A stretch of 64,000 nucleotides of DNA from assembly GCF_000372745.1 (NCBI RefSeq), contig NZ_KB889675.1:328388-392387 (forward strand), written 5' to 3'. The stretch's first letter is position 1. Each line of letters begins with the position of its first letter. The notes under the pieces are model-generated. The model saw only the letters and a program-made list of their open reading frames with translations, did not search any database and was not told where the DNA came from. The translations under genes and the position numbers were made by a program. Origin of the DNA: Embleya scabrispora DSM 41855 (GTDB taxonomy: Bacteria > Actinomycetota > Actinomycetes > Streptomycetales > Streptomycetaceae). Positions 18,541 to 29,107 of this stretch are shown here, piece after piece.

Positions 18541-19313
18541 CACGACTTCAGGCACCGGTCGCCCGGCTGATCGGCGGCACCGCGTCCCTGGGCGGCCGGC
18601 CGGTACTGCGCGGAGTGGACCTGAGTGTGCACCCCGGCGAGGTGGTCGCCCTGCTCGGCGCCAACGGGTCGGGCAAGTCCACGCTGGTCCGCACCCTGGT
18701 CGGGCTGGTCCCGTTGACCGGCGGCACGATCGAACTGTTCGACACGCCGTTCGCCCGATTCCGCGACTGGTCCCGGATCGGCTACGTGCCGCAGCGCACC
18801 ACCGCCGCCGCGGGAGTGCCGGCCAGCGTGCGCGAAGTGGTCACCTCGGGCCTGCTCGACGGCCGCCGTGTGCTGGGCCCGGGTCGGCGCGGCCGGGCCG
18901 CCGTGGACGAGGCGCTGGCCGCGGTCGGCATGCTGGATCGCGCCAGCGACGGCATCGCACACCTGTCCGGCGGCCAGCAGCAGCGGGTGCTGATCGCCCG
19001 CGCCCTGGCCCGCCGCCCCGACCTGCTGATCATGGACGAGCCGATGGCGGGCGTGGACCTGCGCAGCCAGGAGGTGCTCGCGGGCACCCTGCGCACCCAG
19101 CAGGAGCAGGGCCGGGCGGTCCTGCTCGTCCTGCACGAACTCGGCCCGCTGGAGCCGCTGATCGACCGCGCGGTGGTCCTGCGCGAGGGCTGCGTGTGTC
19201 ACGACGGCCCGCCGCCCAGGGCGGTCGGCCAGCACGCGCTGCCGGGCCACGACCACGTACACCCGCACGACGATCACACCGCGCACCGCGCCGGAATGGG
19301 ACTGCTCTCGTGA
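18537..19313 (+). CDS. znuC: Zinc ABC transporter ATP-binding protein
   Basis: 258 residues, ATG overlapping the znuA stop (ATGA). Walker A GANGSGKST, signature LSGGQQQR, Walker B LLIMDEPMAG and the H-loop VLHE are all intact. The C terminus ends in a His-rich tail (GHDHVHPHDDHTAHRAG), probably a zinc sensor or buffer. It drives zinc uptake with ZnuB. Confidence 0.93.
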   Translation: MTRLQAPVARLIGGTASLGGRPVLRGVDLSVHPGEVVALLGANGSGKSTLVRTLVGLVPLTGGTIELFDTPFARFRDWSRIGYVPQRTTAAAGVPASVREVVTSGLLDGRRVLGPGRRGRAAVDEALAAVGMLDRASDGIAHLSGGQQQRVLIARALARRPDLLIMDEPMAGVDLRSQEVLAGTLRTQQEQGRAVLLVLHELGPLEPLIDRAVVLREGCVCHDGPPPRAVGQHALPGHDHVHPHDDHTAHRAGMGLLS

Positions 19314-20221
19314 CGATCCTGGACTTCCCCTTCATGCAGCGCGCGCTGCTCGCCGCCCTGCTCGTGGGCATGGCCGCGCCCGCCGTCGGCGTCTACCTGG
19401 TGCAGCGCCGGCAGGCGTTCATGGGCGACGGCATCGGACACGTCGCGCTGACCGGCGTGGGCCTGGGCTTTTTGCTCAGCACCTCCCCCGTATGGACCGC
19501 CGTGCTCACCGCGTCCGTGGGCGCGGTGCTGATCGAGCTGATCCGCGAGCGCAACAGGGTCAGCGGCGACGTCGCGCTGTCGGTGCTCTTCTACGGCGGC
19601 ATCGCGGGCGGCGTGATGCTGATCAACCTCGCCCCGGAGGGCTCCAACGCCAATCTCCAGTCGTACCTGTTCGGTTCGCTGACCTCGGTCTCGCCGGAGG
19701 ACATCAGGATCATCACGGTCCTGGCCGTCGCGGTGCTCGCGGTGACCCTCGGACTGCGCCGCGCACTGTTCACGGTGTGCCAGGACGAGGACTTCGCCCG
19801 GGTGACCGGGCTGCCGGTGCGCGCGCTGAACCTGCTGCTCGCGGTCACCGCCGCGGTCACCGTGACGGTCGCCATGCGGGTGGTGGGACTGCTCCTGGTC
19901 AGCGCGCTGATGGTGGTCCCGGTCGCGGTCGCCCAGCAGCTCTCGCGCACGTTCTCGATGACCGCCGCGCTCTCGATCGTGGTCGGCGTGCTGGTCTCGG
20001 TCTCCGGCACGGCGCTGACGTACTACGTCGACGCGCCGCCCGGGGCCACCATCGTGCTGCTCGCCATCGCGCTGTTCGTCCTGGTGGGTGTGCTCGCGAC
20101 ACCGCTGAACCGGCGCCGGGCCCGGCGCGCGGAGGCCGCCGCGGCCGAGGCGGGTCCGACTCGGGTGGACGACGTACATGTGGACGCGGAGGTACCCGGC
20201 GCCGGCACAATGGCGACCTAG
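19310..20221 (+). CDS. znuB: Zinc ABC transporter permease
   Basis: 303 residues with a GTG start overlapping the znuC stop (GTGA). ABC-3 family with about eight membrane spans. The core reads FMGDGIGHVALTGVGLGFLL and the family motif DEDFARVTGLPVRALNLLL. The last 35 residues are a basic/Ala-rich cytoplasmic tail. Part of the znuACB operon under the tandem Zur boxes. Confidence 0.93.
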   Translation: MTILDFPFMQRALLAALLVGMAAPAVGVYLVQRRQAFMGDGIGHVALTGVGLGFLLSTSPVWTAVLTASVGAVLIELIRERNRVSGDVALSVLFYGGIAGGVMLINLAPEGSNANLQSYLFGSLTSVSPEDIRIITVLAVAVLAVTLGLRRALFTVCQDEDFARVTGLPVRALNLLLAVTAAVTVTVAMRVVGLLLVSALMVVPVAVAQQLSRTFSMTAALSIVVGVLVSVSGTALTYYVDAPPGATIVLLAIALFVLVGVLATPLNRRRARRAEAAAAEAGPTRVDDVHVDAEVPGAGTMAT

Positions 20222-20290
20222 ACATGGACACATCGCGCCGGCACGAGGACACCGCGCCGTCCGGCCCGTAGCGATCGAGGAGGCACCCAG

Positions 20291-20710
20291 GTGACCACCG
20301 CCCACGGCGCGAGCCCGGTTCGGGGTCGGTCCACCCGGCAGCGTGCCGCCGTCTCCGCCCTCCTCGACGAGATCGAGGACTTTCGTAGCGCGCAGGATCT
20401 GCACGACCTGCTCAAGCAGCGCGGTGAGGCGGTCGGGCTGACCACCGTCTACCGCACGCTCCAGGCCCTGGCGGACGCGGACGAGGTGGACGTGCTGCGC
20501 ACCCAGGACGGCGAGTCGGTCTACCGTCGGTGCAGCCGTGGGCACCACCACCACCTCGTCTGCCGCTCCTGTGGCCGCACCGTCGAGGTCGAGGGCCCGG
20601 CGGTCGAGCGGTGGGCGAACCGGATCGCCGCCGAGCACGGTTTCGGCGACGTGTCGCACGAGTTGGAGATCTTCGGCACCTGCGCGCAGTGCGCGAACGC
20701 GGCCGACTGA
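20291..20710 (+). CDS. zur: Zinc uptake regulator, Fur family
   Basis: 139 residues with a GTG start preceded by GGAGG. The winged helix reads STRQRAAVSALLDEIEDFRSAQDLHDLLKQRGEAVGLTTVYRTLQAL. The HHHHLVCRSCG and CAQC motifs supply the structural Zn(Cys)4 site and regulatory His residues. It follows znuB by 69 bp, in the order usual for Streptomyces. It is the obvious factor for the two boxes at 17542-17578. Confidence 0.92.
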   Translation: MTTAHGASPVRGRSTRQRAAVSALLDEIEDFRSAQDLHDLLKQRGEAVGLTTVYRTLQALADADEVDVLRTQDGESVYRRCSRGHHHHLVCRSCGRTVEVEGPAVERWANRIAAEHGFGDVSHELEIFGTCAQCANAAD

Positions 20711-20725
20711 GCCGGGCCCGGTCGA

Positions 20726-21280
20726 CTACCAGCCACCCCCGCCGGTCGTACCGGTCGTGCTGCCGCCCCACGTCCCGCCCTCGGTGCACGAGCCGGTGGG
20801 CCGGACCGTGGCCGAGCCGACCCGATTCGGCTTCAGCACGTTGAGCTGCCCGGCCGCGATCGATCCGCCATAGAGGAACTCCGAGTAGGCGAACGTCTTG
20901 GTGATCGACTTCTTGCCCGCGGGCACGTCGATCTCCTCCTGCTTCATGCTGCCGGAGGATCCGCCGTAGCTGACGGTGATCCGGCCACCCTTGTGTCCGT
21001 CGGCGAAGGTGATCGTGGCGATGAAGGTCTCCATGAACGCGGTCTTGCACCGGACACCGGCCAGCGTGCCCGGCGTGACGGTCAGGAACACTCCCTTGAC
21101 CTCGAGATCGCCGTCGCCGGCCTTGCCGTCCTGGCCCGAGCTCTTCGCCGGCTCGGTGCTCGTGCCCTGCTTCCGGTCGGTGTCCGTGCCGCCCTTGTCC
21201 TTTTGACACGCGGTCACGCCCGACCCCAATACGGCCACGACAGCCGCCGCGACGACGGCACGACGCATTCCCCACCCCAT
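20726..21280 (-). CDS. Small lipoprotein of unknown function
   Basis: 184 residues with a signal peptide and lipobox (VAVLGSGVTACQ). The mature part is Gly/Thr/Lys-rich, with a C-terminal GGTWGGSTTGTTGGGGW tail. No known domain is recognised. It converges on zur with only 15 bp between stops. It may be unrelated to zinc: no His/Cys cluster is seen apart from the lipobox and one Cys in the core. Confidence 0.65.
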   Translation of the reverse strand: MGWGMRRAVVAAAVVAVLGSGVTACQKDKGGTDTDRKQGTSTEPAKSSGQDGKAGDGDLEVKGVFLTVTPGTLAGVRCKTAFMETFIATITFADGHKGGRITVSYGGSSGSMKQEEIDVPAGKKSITKTFAYSEFLYGGSIAAGQLNVLKPNRVGSATVRPTGSCTEGGTWGGSTTGTTGGGGW

Positions 21281-21359
21281 GGTGATTCCCCCCGGTCGAC
21301 CGGCGGATCGTCCTCCCCAGGCGATCCGTCCGCGAGCCCACGGTAGGAGAAGGGATGCC

Positions 21360-21402
21360 GCGTCACCGCCGCGCTCGCAGGACGCGAACGCGGCGGTGAC
21401 GC
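21360..21402 (-). terminator. Terminator hairpin of the permease/TIGR03943 operon
   Basis: Perfect 14-bp arms GCGTCACCGCCGCG (21360-21373) and CGCGGCGGTGACGC (21389-21402) around a 15-nt loop, just after the stop of the minus-strand TIGR03943-type gene. Confidence 0.8.
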
Positions 21403-21425
21403 GACCGTGACATCGTCACAGCGTG

Positions 21426-22214
21426 CTATTCGTACGGCTCACGCGGGGTCGGGATGTGCTCGACCCCGGTCGCGGTCAGGGCCGGCATCGCGTCGTCCGC
21501 CTGAATCTGGCCGTTGGGCAGCCAGCGGCCGGTGACCGTCACCCACGAGTCGGTCGCGGGCGCCTCGGCGCCGTGAACCTCGATCTTGCGGGCGAAGGCG
21601 TCGGCGGCACAGCAGCTGATCACCATCCGGGTGATGTACCACGTGCCGGGTGTCTTGCCGGGCGTGACGAAGCCGGTGAGCCGGACATTGCGGTCCTTGA
21701 GCGGCGCGGTGGTGTCCCAGACCGAGCGGATCAAGAAGTCCGCCAGGGTCATCGGCAGCGGATCCCCCGGCGGCAGTGCCGGAAAGCCCGCGTCGTTCGA
21801 GGCGGCGGCCGGCTTGGCCACCACGTTGTCCGAGCGCGAGGCGGTGTACGAACCGAGCGCGGGCGGCGCGATCAGGAACAGCGCGAGCACCGGCAGGCAC
21901 AGCAGCCAGGCCGCACGCGGGCCGGCCGAGTGGTCGTGCCCGTGACCGCCCTCGTCCGCCGGTTCGGCGGCCCGCTCGTCGGCCGACCCGGTCGCGGGGG
22001 CGTGCGTGTGTGCCGCGGCCGGCTCCTCCGCGCGCCGCTGGATACCGTCGCGCACCGCGGAGATCAGCCCGACCGCGAGCAGGATCGCGCCCGCCGCGAC
22101 CAGCGCGGGACGCAACCCGTCCTTGACGTAGCGCAGGTACATGTCGGTCAGCGAGATCCGCAGCAGCGCGCCACCGATCAGGATCAACAACACCGCCTGG
22201 ACGTCCCGCCTCAC
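21426..22214 (-). CDS. TIGR03943-family membrane protein, His-rich
   Basis: 262 residues with a GTG start that overlaps the permease stop by 4 bp (GTGA). About four membrane spans, split by a loop rich in His and acidic residues (HTHAPATGS..., GGHGHDHS). The C-terminal domain has a conserved VISCCAADAFA segment. The family is regularly paired with DUF318 permeases in actinobacteria, by recall. The His/Cys content and position beside znu/zur fit metal handling, probably zinc. Confidence 0.8.
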   Translation of the reverse strand: MRRDVQAVLLILIGGALLRISLTDMYLRYVKDGLRPALVAAGAILLAVGLISAVRDGIQRRAEEPAAAHTHAPATGSADERAAEPADEGGHGHDHSAGPRAAWLLCLPVLALFLIAPPALGSYTASRSDNVVAKPAAASNDAGFPALPPGDPLPMTLADFLIRSVWDTTAPLKDRNVRLTGFVTPGKTPGTWYITRMVISCCAADAFARKIEVHGAEAPATDSWVTVTGRWLPNGQIQADDAMPALTATGVEHIPTPREPYE

Positions 22215-23296
22215 AACAACCACCATCCGACGCCGTAGCTCGCCACGATCGCGACCACGAACGTGGCCGAGGAGAACCGGGCCGCGAAGCCGCGCCCGAA
22301 GGTGCCCGACTGGAGCGCGATCAGCTTCACGTCCACCATCGGGCCGACCACCATGAAGGCCAGCTTCGCGGTCGGCGAGAAGCCGAGCAGGCTCGCCGCC
22401 ACGAACGCGTCCGCCTCGGAACAGACCGCGAGCACCACCGCGAGGAAGGCCAGCGCGAGCACCGCGAACCACGGCGAACCGGAGACCGCGTCGATCACGT
22501 GCTTGGGCACCGTGACGTTCAGCGTCGCGGCGGTGAGCGCGCCGATCACCAGGAAGCCGCCCGCGTGCAGGAAGTCGTGCTGGAGCGCGAGCCGGAAGTT
22601 CTCCCACTTGCCGCTGCCGCCGTGGTCGTGCGGGCGGCGCATCACCTTGATCCACTCGGGCCGACCGAATCGTGCCCACAGCCAGCCCATCAGCACCGCC
22701 GTGCCGAGCGAGGCGACGAACCGGGCGAGCACCATCTCGGGCTGCCTGGGGAAGGCCACCGCGGTCGCGGTCAGCACGATCGGGTTGATCGCGGGCGAGG
22801 ACAACAGGAACGCCAGCGCCGCGGCGGGTGCGACCCCGCGTGCCATCAACCCACTGGCCACCGGCACCGACGCGCACTCGCAGCCCGGCAGGATCGCCCC
22901 GGCCGCACCCGCGACCGGCACCGCCAGGGACTGCCGCTTGGGCAGCACCTTGGTGAACACCGACGGCGGCACGAACGCGGTGATCGCTGCGGACAGCAGG
23001 GTGCCGAGCACCAGGAACGGCAGCGCCTGCACGGAGATCGCGACGAACACGGTGGCCCAGGTCTGCACCGCGGGCGTGCCGAGCCGATCCACGATCCACG
23101 GCTGCGCGAACAGCAGCCCGACCAACGCGAGGACGAAGAATTCGAGTTGACCCGGCCGCCACCGCTCGGCGGGTGGGCGACCGTGCGAAACGGGTCCGAC
23201 GGTCGCGGACGACTCGGCGCCGAGCGGTGGCGGTGGCGCCGTCCGTGCGGCGGCAGCGGGGCGCGGCGGCGCGCTCTTTTCGAACATGATGGTCAT
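22211..23296 (-). CDS. DUF318/ArsP-type permease
   Basis: 361 residues with about eight membrane spans. It has the CECASVPVASGLMARG motif and LSSPAINPIVL typical of PF03773 permeases, including ArsP. Its partner is the TIGR03943-type gene overlapping its stop. Starts ATG 23296 and ATG 23287 both occur in the operator-like palindrome listed separately. Transport of an organometal or metal is likely; the direction is unknown. Confidence 0.85.
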   Translation of the reverse strand: MTIMFEKSAPPRPAAAARTAPPPPLGAESSATVGPVSHGRPPAERWRPGQLEFFVLALVGLLFAQPWIVDRLGTPAVQTWATVFVAISVQALPFLVLGTLLSAAITAFVPPSVFTKVLPKRQSLAVPVAGAAGAILPGCECASVPVASGLMARGVAPAAALAFLLSSPAINPIVLTATAVAFPRQPEMVLARFVASLGTAVLMGWLWARFGRPEWIKVMRRPHDHGGSGKWENFRLALQHDFLHAGGFLVIGALTAATLNVTVPKHVIDAVSGSPWFAVLALAFLAVVLAVCSEADAFVAASLLGFSPTAKLAFMVVGPMVDVKLIALQSGTFGRGFAARFSSATFVVAIVASYGVGWWLL

Positions 23297-23301
23297 GTTC
23301 G
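23281..23301. promoter_or_regulatory. Dyad over the permease start codon, possible operator
   Basis: CGAACATGA-TGG-TCATGTTCG: perfect 9-bp arms with a 3-bp centre, covering both candidate ATGs of the permease gene. It is not a canonical Zur box (TGA and TCA are too close), so another metalloregulator may bind. Part of the symmetry may come from the MTIMF coding sequence. Confidence 0.35.
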
Positions 23302-23408
23302 CATTGATCGTGCGGCTGCCGCCGGGCGCACACCCCGTTTTGCAAAGCTTTCACCCGCCGACCCTCGCCCACTCGGGCGAGCGAGCACCCACCGACCGGC
23401 GCCGGACA

Positions 23409-23448
23409 GGCCCCGGCGACCACCGGCGGGCACCGGCCCGCCGGGGCC
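23409..23448 (-). terminator. Terminator hairpin after uppS
   Basis: Arms GGCCCCGGCG (23409-23418) and CGCCGGGGCC (23439-23448), with an inner CCGGCGGG/CCCGCCGG stem. It starts 2 bp after the uppS stop codon in the minus-strand direction. Confidence 0.65.
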
Positions 23449-23450
23449 GA

Positions 23451-24356
23451 TCAGGCTCCCGACGCGGGCGACGAGCCCGAGGACACCGGCTCCGGCGTCG
23501 CGACGGCGTTCGGCAGCGCGCCGCCGTAGCGGCGATCGCGCGAGGCGTACGTCTGGCACGCCTGCCACATGTGCCGCCGGTCGAAGTCCGGCCACAACAC
23601 GTCGAGGAAGACCATCTCGGCGTACGCGGACTGCCACAGCAGGAAGTTGGAGGTGCGCTGCTCACCGGAAGAGCGGATGAACAGGTCGACGTCGGGCATG
23701 TCCGGCTCGTCGAGGTACTTGGCGAACAGCTTCTCGTCGACCTTCTTCGGGTCGAGCCGGCCCGCCTTGACCTCCTCGGCGATCAGCGCCGCGGCGTCCG
23801 CGATCTCGGCTCGGCCGCCGTAGTTGATGCACATCGCCAGGGTGAGATTGGTGTTGTTCCTGGTCCGCTCCTCGGCGATCTCCAACTCCTTGATCACGCT
23901 CGCCCACAACCGGGGTCGCCGACCGCACCAGCGGATCCGCACGCCGAGTTCGTCCATCTCGTCGATCCGCCGGTGGATCGTGTCGATGTTGAAGCCCATC
24001 AGGAAGCGCACCTCCTCCGGTGACCGCTTCCAGTTCTCGGTGGAGAAGGCGTACGCGGAGACGTACTTGACGCCGATCTGCGCGGCGCCCTCGACCACGT
24101 CGAACAACGACGCCTCGCCCGCGGTGTGCCCGTCGGTGCGGGCCAGACCGCGCTCCTTGGCCCAGCGGCCGTTGCCGTCCATCACCAGCGCCACGTGCCG
24201 GGGCACCAGGTCGGCCGGGATCTCCGGCGGCAGCGCGCCCTCGGCGTGCGGCTTGGGGTCGCGGTAGTGCCGCTGCTCCCGAGCGGCCCGGGCGGGCGCC
24301 GACTCGGCCCGCCGACGGCGGGGGAACAGGCCGAAGCGGCCACGCGACTGACTCAC
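23451..24356 (-). CDS. uppS: Isoprenyl transferase (undecaprenyl diphosphate synthase)
   Basis: 301 residues from a GTG at 24356 that overlaps the recO stop by 4 bp (GTGA). The cis-prenyltransferase motifs are clear: [35 protein letters not shown] and the C-terminal [19 protein letters not shown]. It makes the lipid carrier for peptidoglycan. An about 40-residue basic N-terminal extension precedes the fold. Confidence 0.93.
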   Translation of the reverse strand: MSQSRGRFGLFPRRRRAESAPARAAREQRHYRDPKPHAEGALPPEIPADLVPRHVALVMDGNGRWAKERGLARTDGHTAGEASLFDVVEGAAQIGVKYVSAYAFSTENWKRSPEEVRFLMGFNIDTIHRRIDEMDELGVRIRWCGRRPRLWASVIKELEIAEERTRNNTNLTLAMCINYGGRAEIADAAALIAEEVKAGRLDPKKVDEKLFAKYLDEPDMPDVDLFIRSSGEQRTSNFLLWQSAYAEMVFLDVLWPDFDRRHMWQACQTYASRDRRYGGALPNAVATPEPVSSGSSPASGA

Positions 24357-25105
24357 GATCTCTCCACCAATCTCAACGAGCGGATACCCCGCTCCAGGTG
24401 CCATTGCAGATACGCGGCCACCAGGCCACTGCCCTCGCGCCGGTGCCGCGGCTCGCTCGCGTCGGCTCGGCCCCAGTCGCCGGTCAACAACGCACCGAGC
24501 AGGGAAAGGGTCTCGGGTGAGGGTACGACGGATCCGGCCGGGCGGCAGTCGCCGCATACCGTCCCACCGCCCTGGACGGAGAAGAACCGGTTCGGTCCGT
24601 CCAGACCGCAGCGGGCGCAGTCGACGAAACTGGGCGCGTAGCCCGCCACCGCGAGCGAGCGGAGCAGGAACGCGTCCAGCACCAGGCCGGGCTCGTGGGC
24701 GCCCATCGCGAGGGTACGCAGCGCGCCGATCAGCAGGAGGTACTGCTGGAGCGCCGGTTGGCCGCGCTCGTGGTCGGTGAGCCGCTCGGCGGTCTCCAGG
24801 ATCGCCGTCCCGGAGGTGTACGCGGCGTAGTCCAGCGCGAGTCGACCGCCGTACGCGCCCAGGGTCTCCGCCTGCGTGATGATCGGCAGACCCCGGCCGG
24901 GGAATTCGCTGCCCCGGGTGAAGAACTGGACGTCGACGTGCGCGAACGGCTCGACCCGGGCGCCGAACTTCGACTTCGTCTTGCGCACCCCGCGCGCGAC
25001 GGCGCGCACGATCCCGTGGTCGCGGGTCAGGAGGGTGATGATCCGGTCGGCCTCACCCAACTTCTGGGCGCGCAGGACGACACCCTCGTCACGGAGGAGG
25101 CTCAT
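24353..25105 (-). CDS. recO: DNA repair protein RecO
   Basis: 250 residues. The N-terminal OB fold is [27 protein letters not shown]; the C-terminal half has a zinc finger (CARCG ... CGDC). RecO loads RecA with RecR. It overlaps uppS, as in Streptomyces. The ATG at 25105 gives the standard length. Confidence 0.95.
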   Translation of the reverse strand: MSLLRDEGVVLRAQKLGEADRIITLLTRDHGIVRAVARGVRKTKSKFGARVEPFAHVDVQFFTRGSEFPGRGLPIITQAETLGAYGGRLALDYAAYTSGTAILETAERLTDHERGQPALQQYLLLIGALRTLAMGAHEPGLVLDAFLLRSLAVAGYAPSFVDCARCGLDGPNRFFSVQGGGTVCGDCRPAGSVVPSPETLSLLGALLTGDWGRADASEPRHRREGSGLVAAYLQWHLERGIRSLRLVERS

Positions 25106-25161
25106 GCTCCCATTGTGCCGCGCTCGGCCGACGCGCCGGGTCCGTGCTCACCACTCGCGGC

Positions 25162-25770
25162 TCACGGACCTGCGAGCACGTGGTCGACGCGGGCCCGGCC
25201 CAGCCCGAGTCGGTCGCCGGCGTGGTAGAGGATCACCCGGTGCGCCGGGTCGTACGCCCCGCCGGCCAGGGCGACCCGGGCCGCGACACCGACCAGGTGC
25301 TCACGCCCGGCGACCGCGAGGTGGGGCGCGATCCGGGCGAGCGCCCACGCGGTGTCCTGCGCCGCGTGGGCCCCCACATCGGCGGCGAGCGTGCACGCGT
25401 CGTAGCTGGGCATGCCCGCGGCCCGGACCGCCTGCACCGCCGCCTCGCGCACCGCCTCCGCGGCCTGCGGCTCGTCCTCCACGGCCGCCACGACGGCCAC
25501 CACCAAGGCGCGCACCGCCTCGCGCAGCAGCAGCGTCAGCGCCCGGGCGGTCGGTGTCTCCAGCGCCGAGACGTCGTGCCGCGTGCAGCACACCGCGCAC
25601 TCGATGCCGGAGCCGGCCCGCCCGAGCGGGATCAGCGCGACGCCGAACACCACGAGTCGGCGTCGCCCGCCCCCCTTGCGAAAGCGCCGATCGCCACCGC
25701 ACGCCGGACAGTGGAACTCACCGTCCCCGATCGCCGATCGGATGGTCCGGATGCCCACGACGAAGAACAT
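25162..25770 (-). CDS. TerB-like protein with N-terminal zinc ribbon
   Basis: 202 residues from the ATG at 25770 (MFFVVGIRT), preceded by AGGGGGC. A zinc ribbon is visible: HCPACGG ... CAVCCTRH. An alpha-helical region follows with an acidic TerB-like pattern (YDACTLAADVGAHAAQD). Function unknown; TerB proteins are linked to tellurite and membrane stress. It lies 56 bp before recO in the same direction. Confidence 0.7.
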   Translation of the reverse strand: MFFVVGIRTIRSAIGDGEFHCPACGGDRRFRKGGGRRRLVVFGVALIPLGRAGSGIECAVCCTRHDVSALETPTARALTLLLREAVRALVVAVVAAVEDEPQAAEAVREAAVQAVRAAGMPSYDACTLAADVGAHAAQDTAWALARIAPHLAVAGREHLVGVAARVALAGGAYDPAHRVILYHAGDRLGLGRARVDHVLAGP

Positions 25771-25931
25771 GGTGCAGCCCCCTGCGTCCCGCGCGGCGGA
25801 ATGCAGTATTTCCGCCTGCTCCGATGCTGCCACGGTTTTCACCAAGCGTCATCGAAAGCGGACAGATGGTCACTTTTGTTCTCGCGGGACAGCCGGGACA
25901 CATCCGTCGGGGACTGCGGGTCCGCGCGCGA

Positions 25932-26852
25932 TCAGTACGGACGGTCGCCCAGGATCGACGCGCGCTCCATCACTCGCACGTGCGGGTGGTAGTCGTTGAC
26001 CGCGTAGTGCTGGGTCGCCCGGTTGTCCCAGAACGCGACGGTGTCCGGCGTCCAGCGCAGCCGGAACTGGTACTCGGGCGTCATCGCCTGCCGGAACAGC
26101 AGTCCGAGCAACTCCTCGCTCTCCGGGTCAGGCAACCCGACGATGTGGTCGGTGAAGATGCCGTTGACGAACAGCGTGTGTCGCCCGGTGACCGGGTGGG
26201 TGCGTACCACGGGGTGCTCGACCGGCGGGAACTCGCGCCGCTTGGCCGCGAGTTGCTCGGCGTCGAGGCCGTGCCCGAAGGCCAGGGTGAAGTCGTGTAC
26301 GGCGGTCAGCCCGGCCACCCGCTCGCGCAGGTCGGCCGGCAGCGCATCGTGGGCGGCGGCCATGTCCGCCCACACCGTGTCACCGCCGCGCTCGGGCACC
26401 TCGACCGCGCGCAGCACCGAACCGAGCGCGGGCCGCTCGCGCCAGGTGACGTCGGTGTGCCAGATGTTCTCCACACCCACGGACGCGGCGTCCTTGGCGA
26501 AGCGCACCACCTCGGGCACATCCCCGTGGGACAGGAACGGGTGCACCTCCAGTTCGCCCCACAGCCGGGCGAACGCGCAGTGCTGCGCGGGCGTGATCGG
26601 CTGGTCCCGGAAGACGAGCACCTTCCATTCCAGCAGCGCGCGGTCGAGCTCGGCGAACAGTTCGGGACCGACCGGCTCGGCGAGCGAGACGCCGCGGATC
26701 TCGGCCCCGATCAGGTCGCCCTGCGGGACGAGGTCGAACAAGGCGTACGGCGCCGACTCGACGCCTTCGGGCAATCGCCGGAGCACACGCGGCCCCGGCA
26801 TCAGGCGACGGTCCGCGATCCGGCTGCGAGTCGATGCCGTGGACTGTGTCAT
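25932..26852 (-). CDS. TauD/TfdA-family 2-oxoglutarate-dependent dioxygenase
   Basis: 306 residues. The Fe(II) facial triad is visible: HTD in WHTDVTW (about residue 133) and the distal His in ATQHYAVND. A late Arg (HVRVMERAS) should bind 2-oxoglutarate. The family includes taurine dioxygenase and herbicide or alkyl-sulfate oxidising enzymes, so sulfur scavenging is possible but unproven. A perfect 20-bp palindrome lies 30 bp upstream of the ATG. Confidence 0.88.
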   Translation of the reverse strand: MTQSTASTRSRIADRRLMPGPRVLRRLPEGVESAPYALFDLVPQGDLIGAEIRGVSLAEPVGPELFAELDRALLEWKVLVFRDQPITPAQHCAFARLWGELEVHPFLSHGDVPEVVRFAKDAASVGVENIWHTDVTWRERPALGSVLRAVEVPERGGDTVWADMAAAHDALPADLRERVAGLTAVHDFTLAFGHGLDAEQLAAKRREFPPVEHPVVRTHPVTGRHTLFVNGIFTDHIVGLPDPESEELLGLLFRQAMTPEYQFRLRWTPDTVAFWDNRATQHYAVNDYHPHVRVMERASILGDRPY

Positions 26853-26881
26853 GTGCAGCGCCCCCTAGAGTAGAGCGGCAC

Positions 26882-26901
26882 TTTAACTCAGCTGAGTTAA
26901 A
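26882..26901. promoter_or_regulatory. Perfect 20-bp palindrome, likely operator of the dioxygenase gene
   Basis: TTTAACTCAGCTGAGTTAAA is fully self-complementary and AT-rich against the local GC background. It lies 30-49 bp upstream of the dioxygenase start codon, where a MarR-, TetR- or GntR-type dimer would bind. No regulator gene is adjacent. Confidence 0.65.
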
Positions 26902-26988
26902 TATGGAACGGAGTCGGGTCGGCCGAGTCGGCCGGCCAAGTCGGGTACGGCGAAGTCACGTTCGACGGACGAGGAACGCCGAAAAGCG

Positions 26989-27025
26989 GAACGGCGGTCC
27001 CCGGCCGAGCCGGGAACCGCCGTTC
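26989..27025 (-). terminator. Terminator hairpin of leuA
   Basis: Arms GAACGGCGGT (26989-26998) and ACCGCCGTTC (27016-27025) with an inner CCCGGC/GCCGGG stem, starting 16 bp after the leuA stop in the minus direction. Confidence 0.85.
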
Positions 27026-27040
27026 GTGAAACCTTCTCGG

Positions 27041-28897
<1,857 letters not shown>

Positions 28898-28932
28898 CTA
28901 TCCCCGCGACGGGGGAGCCGGTCTGACCTCTG

Positions 28933-28986
28933 TCAGAGGGATGAGCCCCCGGCGCGGCGGCTAAGGAGAAGCAGCCACTGACGCAT
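28933..28986 (-). CDS. leuA attenuator leader peptide
   Basis: A 17-residue ORF: MRQWLLLLSRRAGGSSL, ATG at 28986, TGA at 28933-28935. Four consecutive Leu codons (CTG CTT CTC CTT), with two rare CTT codons, make it a leucine-sensing leader. Downstream RNA segments can pair in alternative ways: CCCC/GGGG around 28903-28915, and GGCTCC (28914-28919) with GGAGCC (28875-28880). Leucine-rich leaders upstream of leuA are known from actinobacteria by comparative work. Confidence 0.8.
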   Translation of the reverse strand: MRQWLLLLSRRAGGSSL

Positions 28987-29000
28987 GATTTGGCAACCAT

Positions 29001-29025
29001 ACCCGACCGGTCGCACCGATCGGGT
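29001..29025. repeat. Inverted repeat between leuA leader and the next gene
   Basis: ACCCGACCGGT (29001-29011) and ACCGATCGGGT (29015-29025), 11-bp arms with one mismatch and a 3-bp centre. It lies upstream of both the leuA leader (minus) and the membrane-protein gene at 29108 (plus), so it may be an operator. Confidence 0.4.
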
Positions 29026-29107
29026 CGGCATCCGGCATGCGAACACATACGATCTTTTCGGCCAAGCCCCTCGCCCGCCGGCCGGGATCCTCCTACGCTC
29101 ACTGACC

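Noticed and set aside
20726-21280. Idea that the small lipoprotein is part of zinc uptake
   Set aside because: No His/Cys-rich region and no Zur box; it is only adjacent.
23281-23301. Calling the permease dyad a Zur box
   Set aside because: The TGA and TCA elements are 3 bp apart instead of the 9 bp seen in the two znuA boxes.
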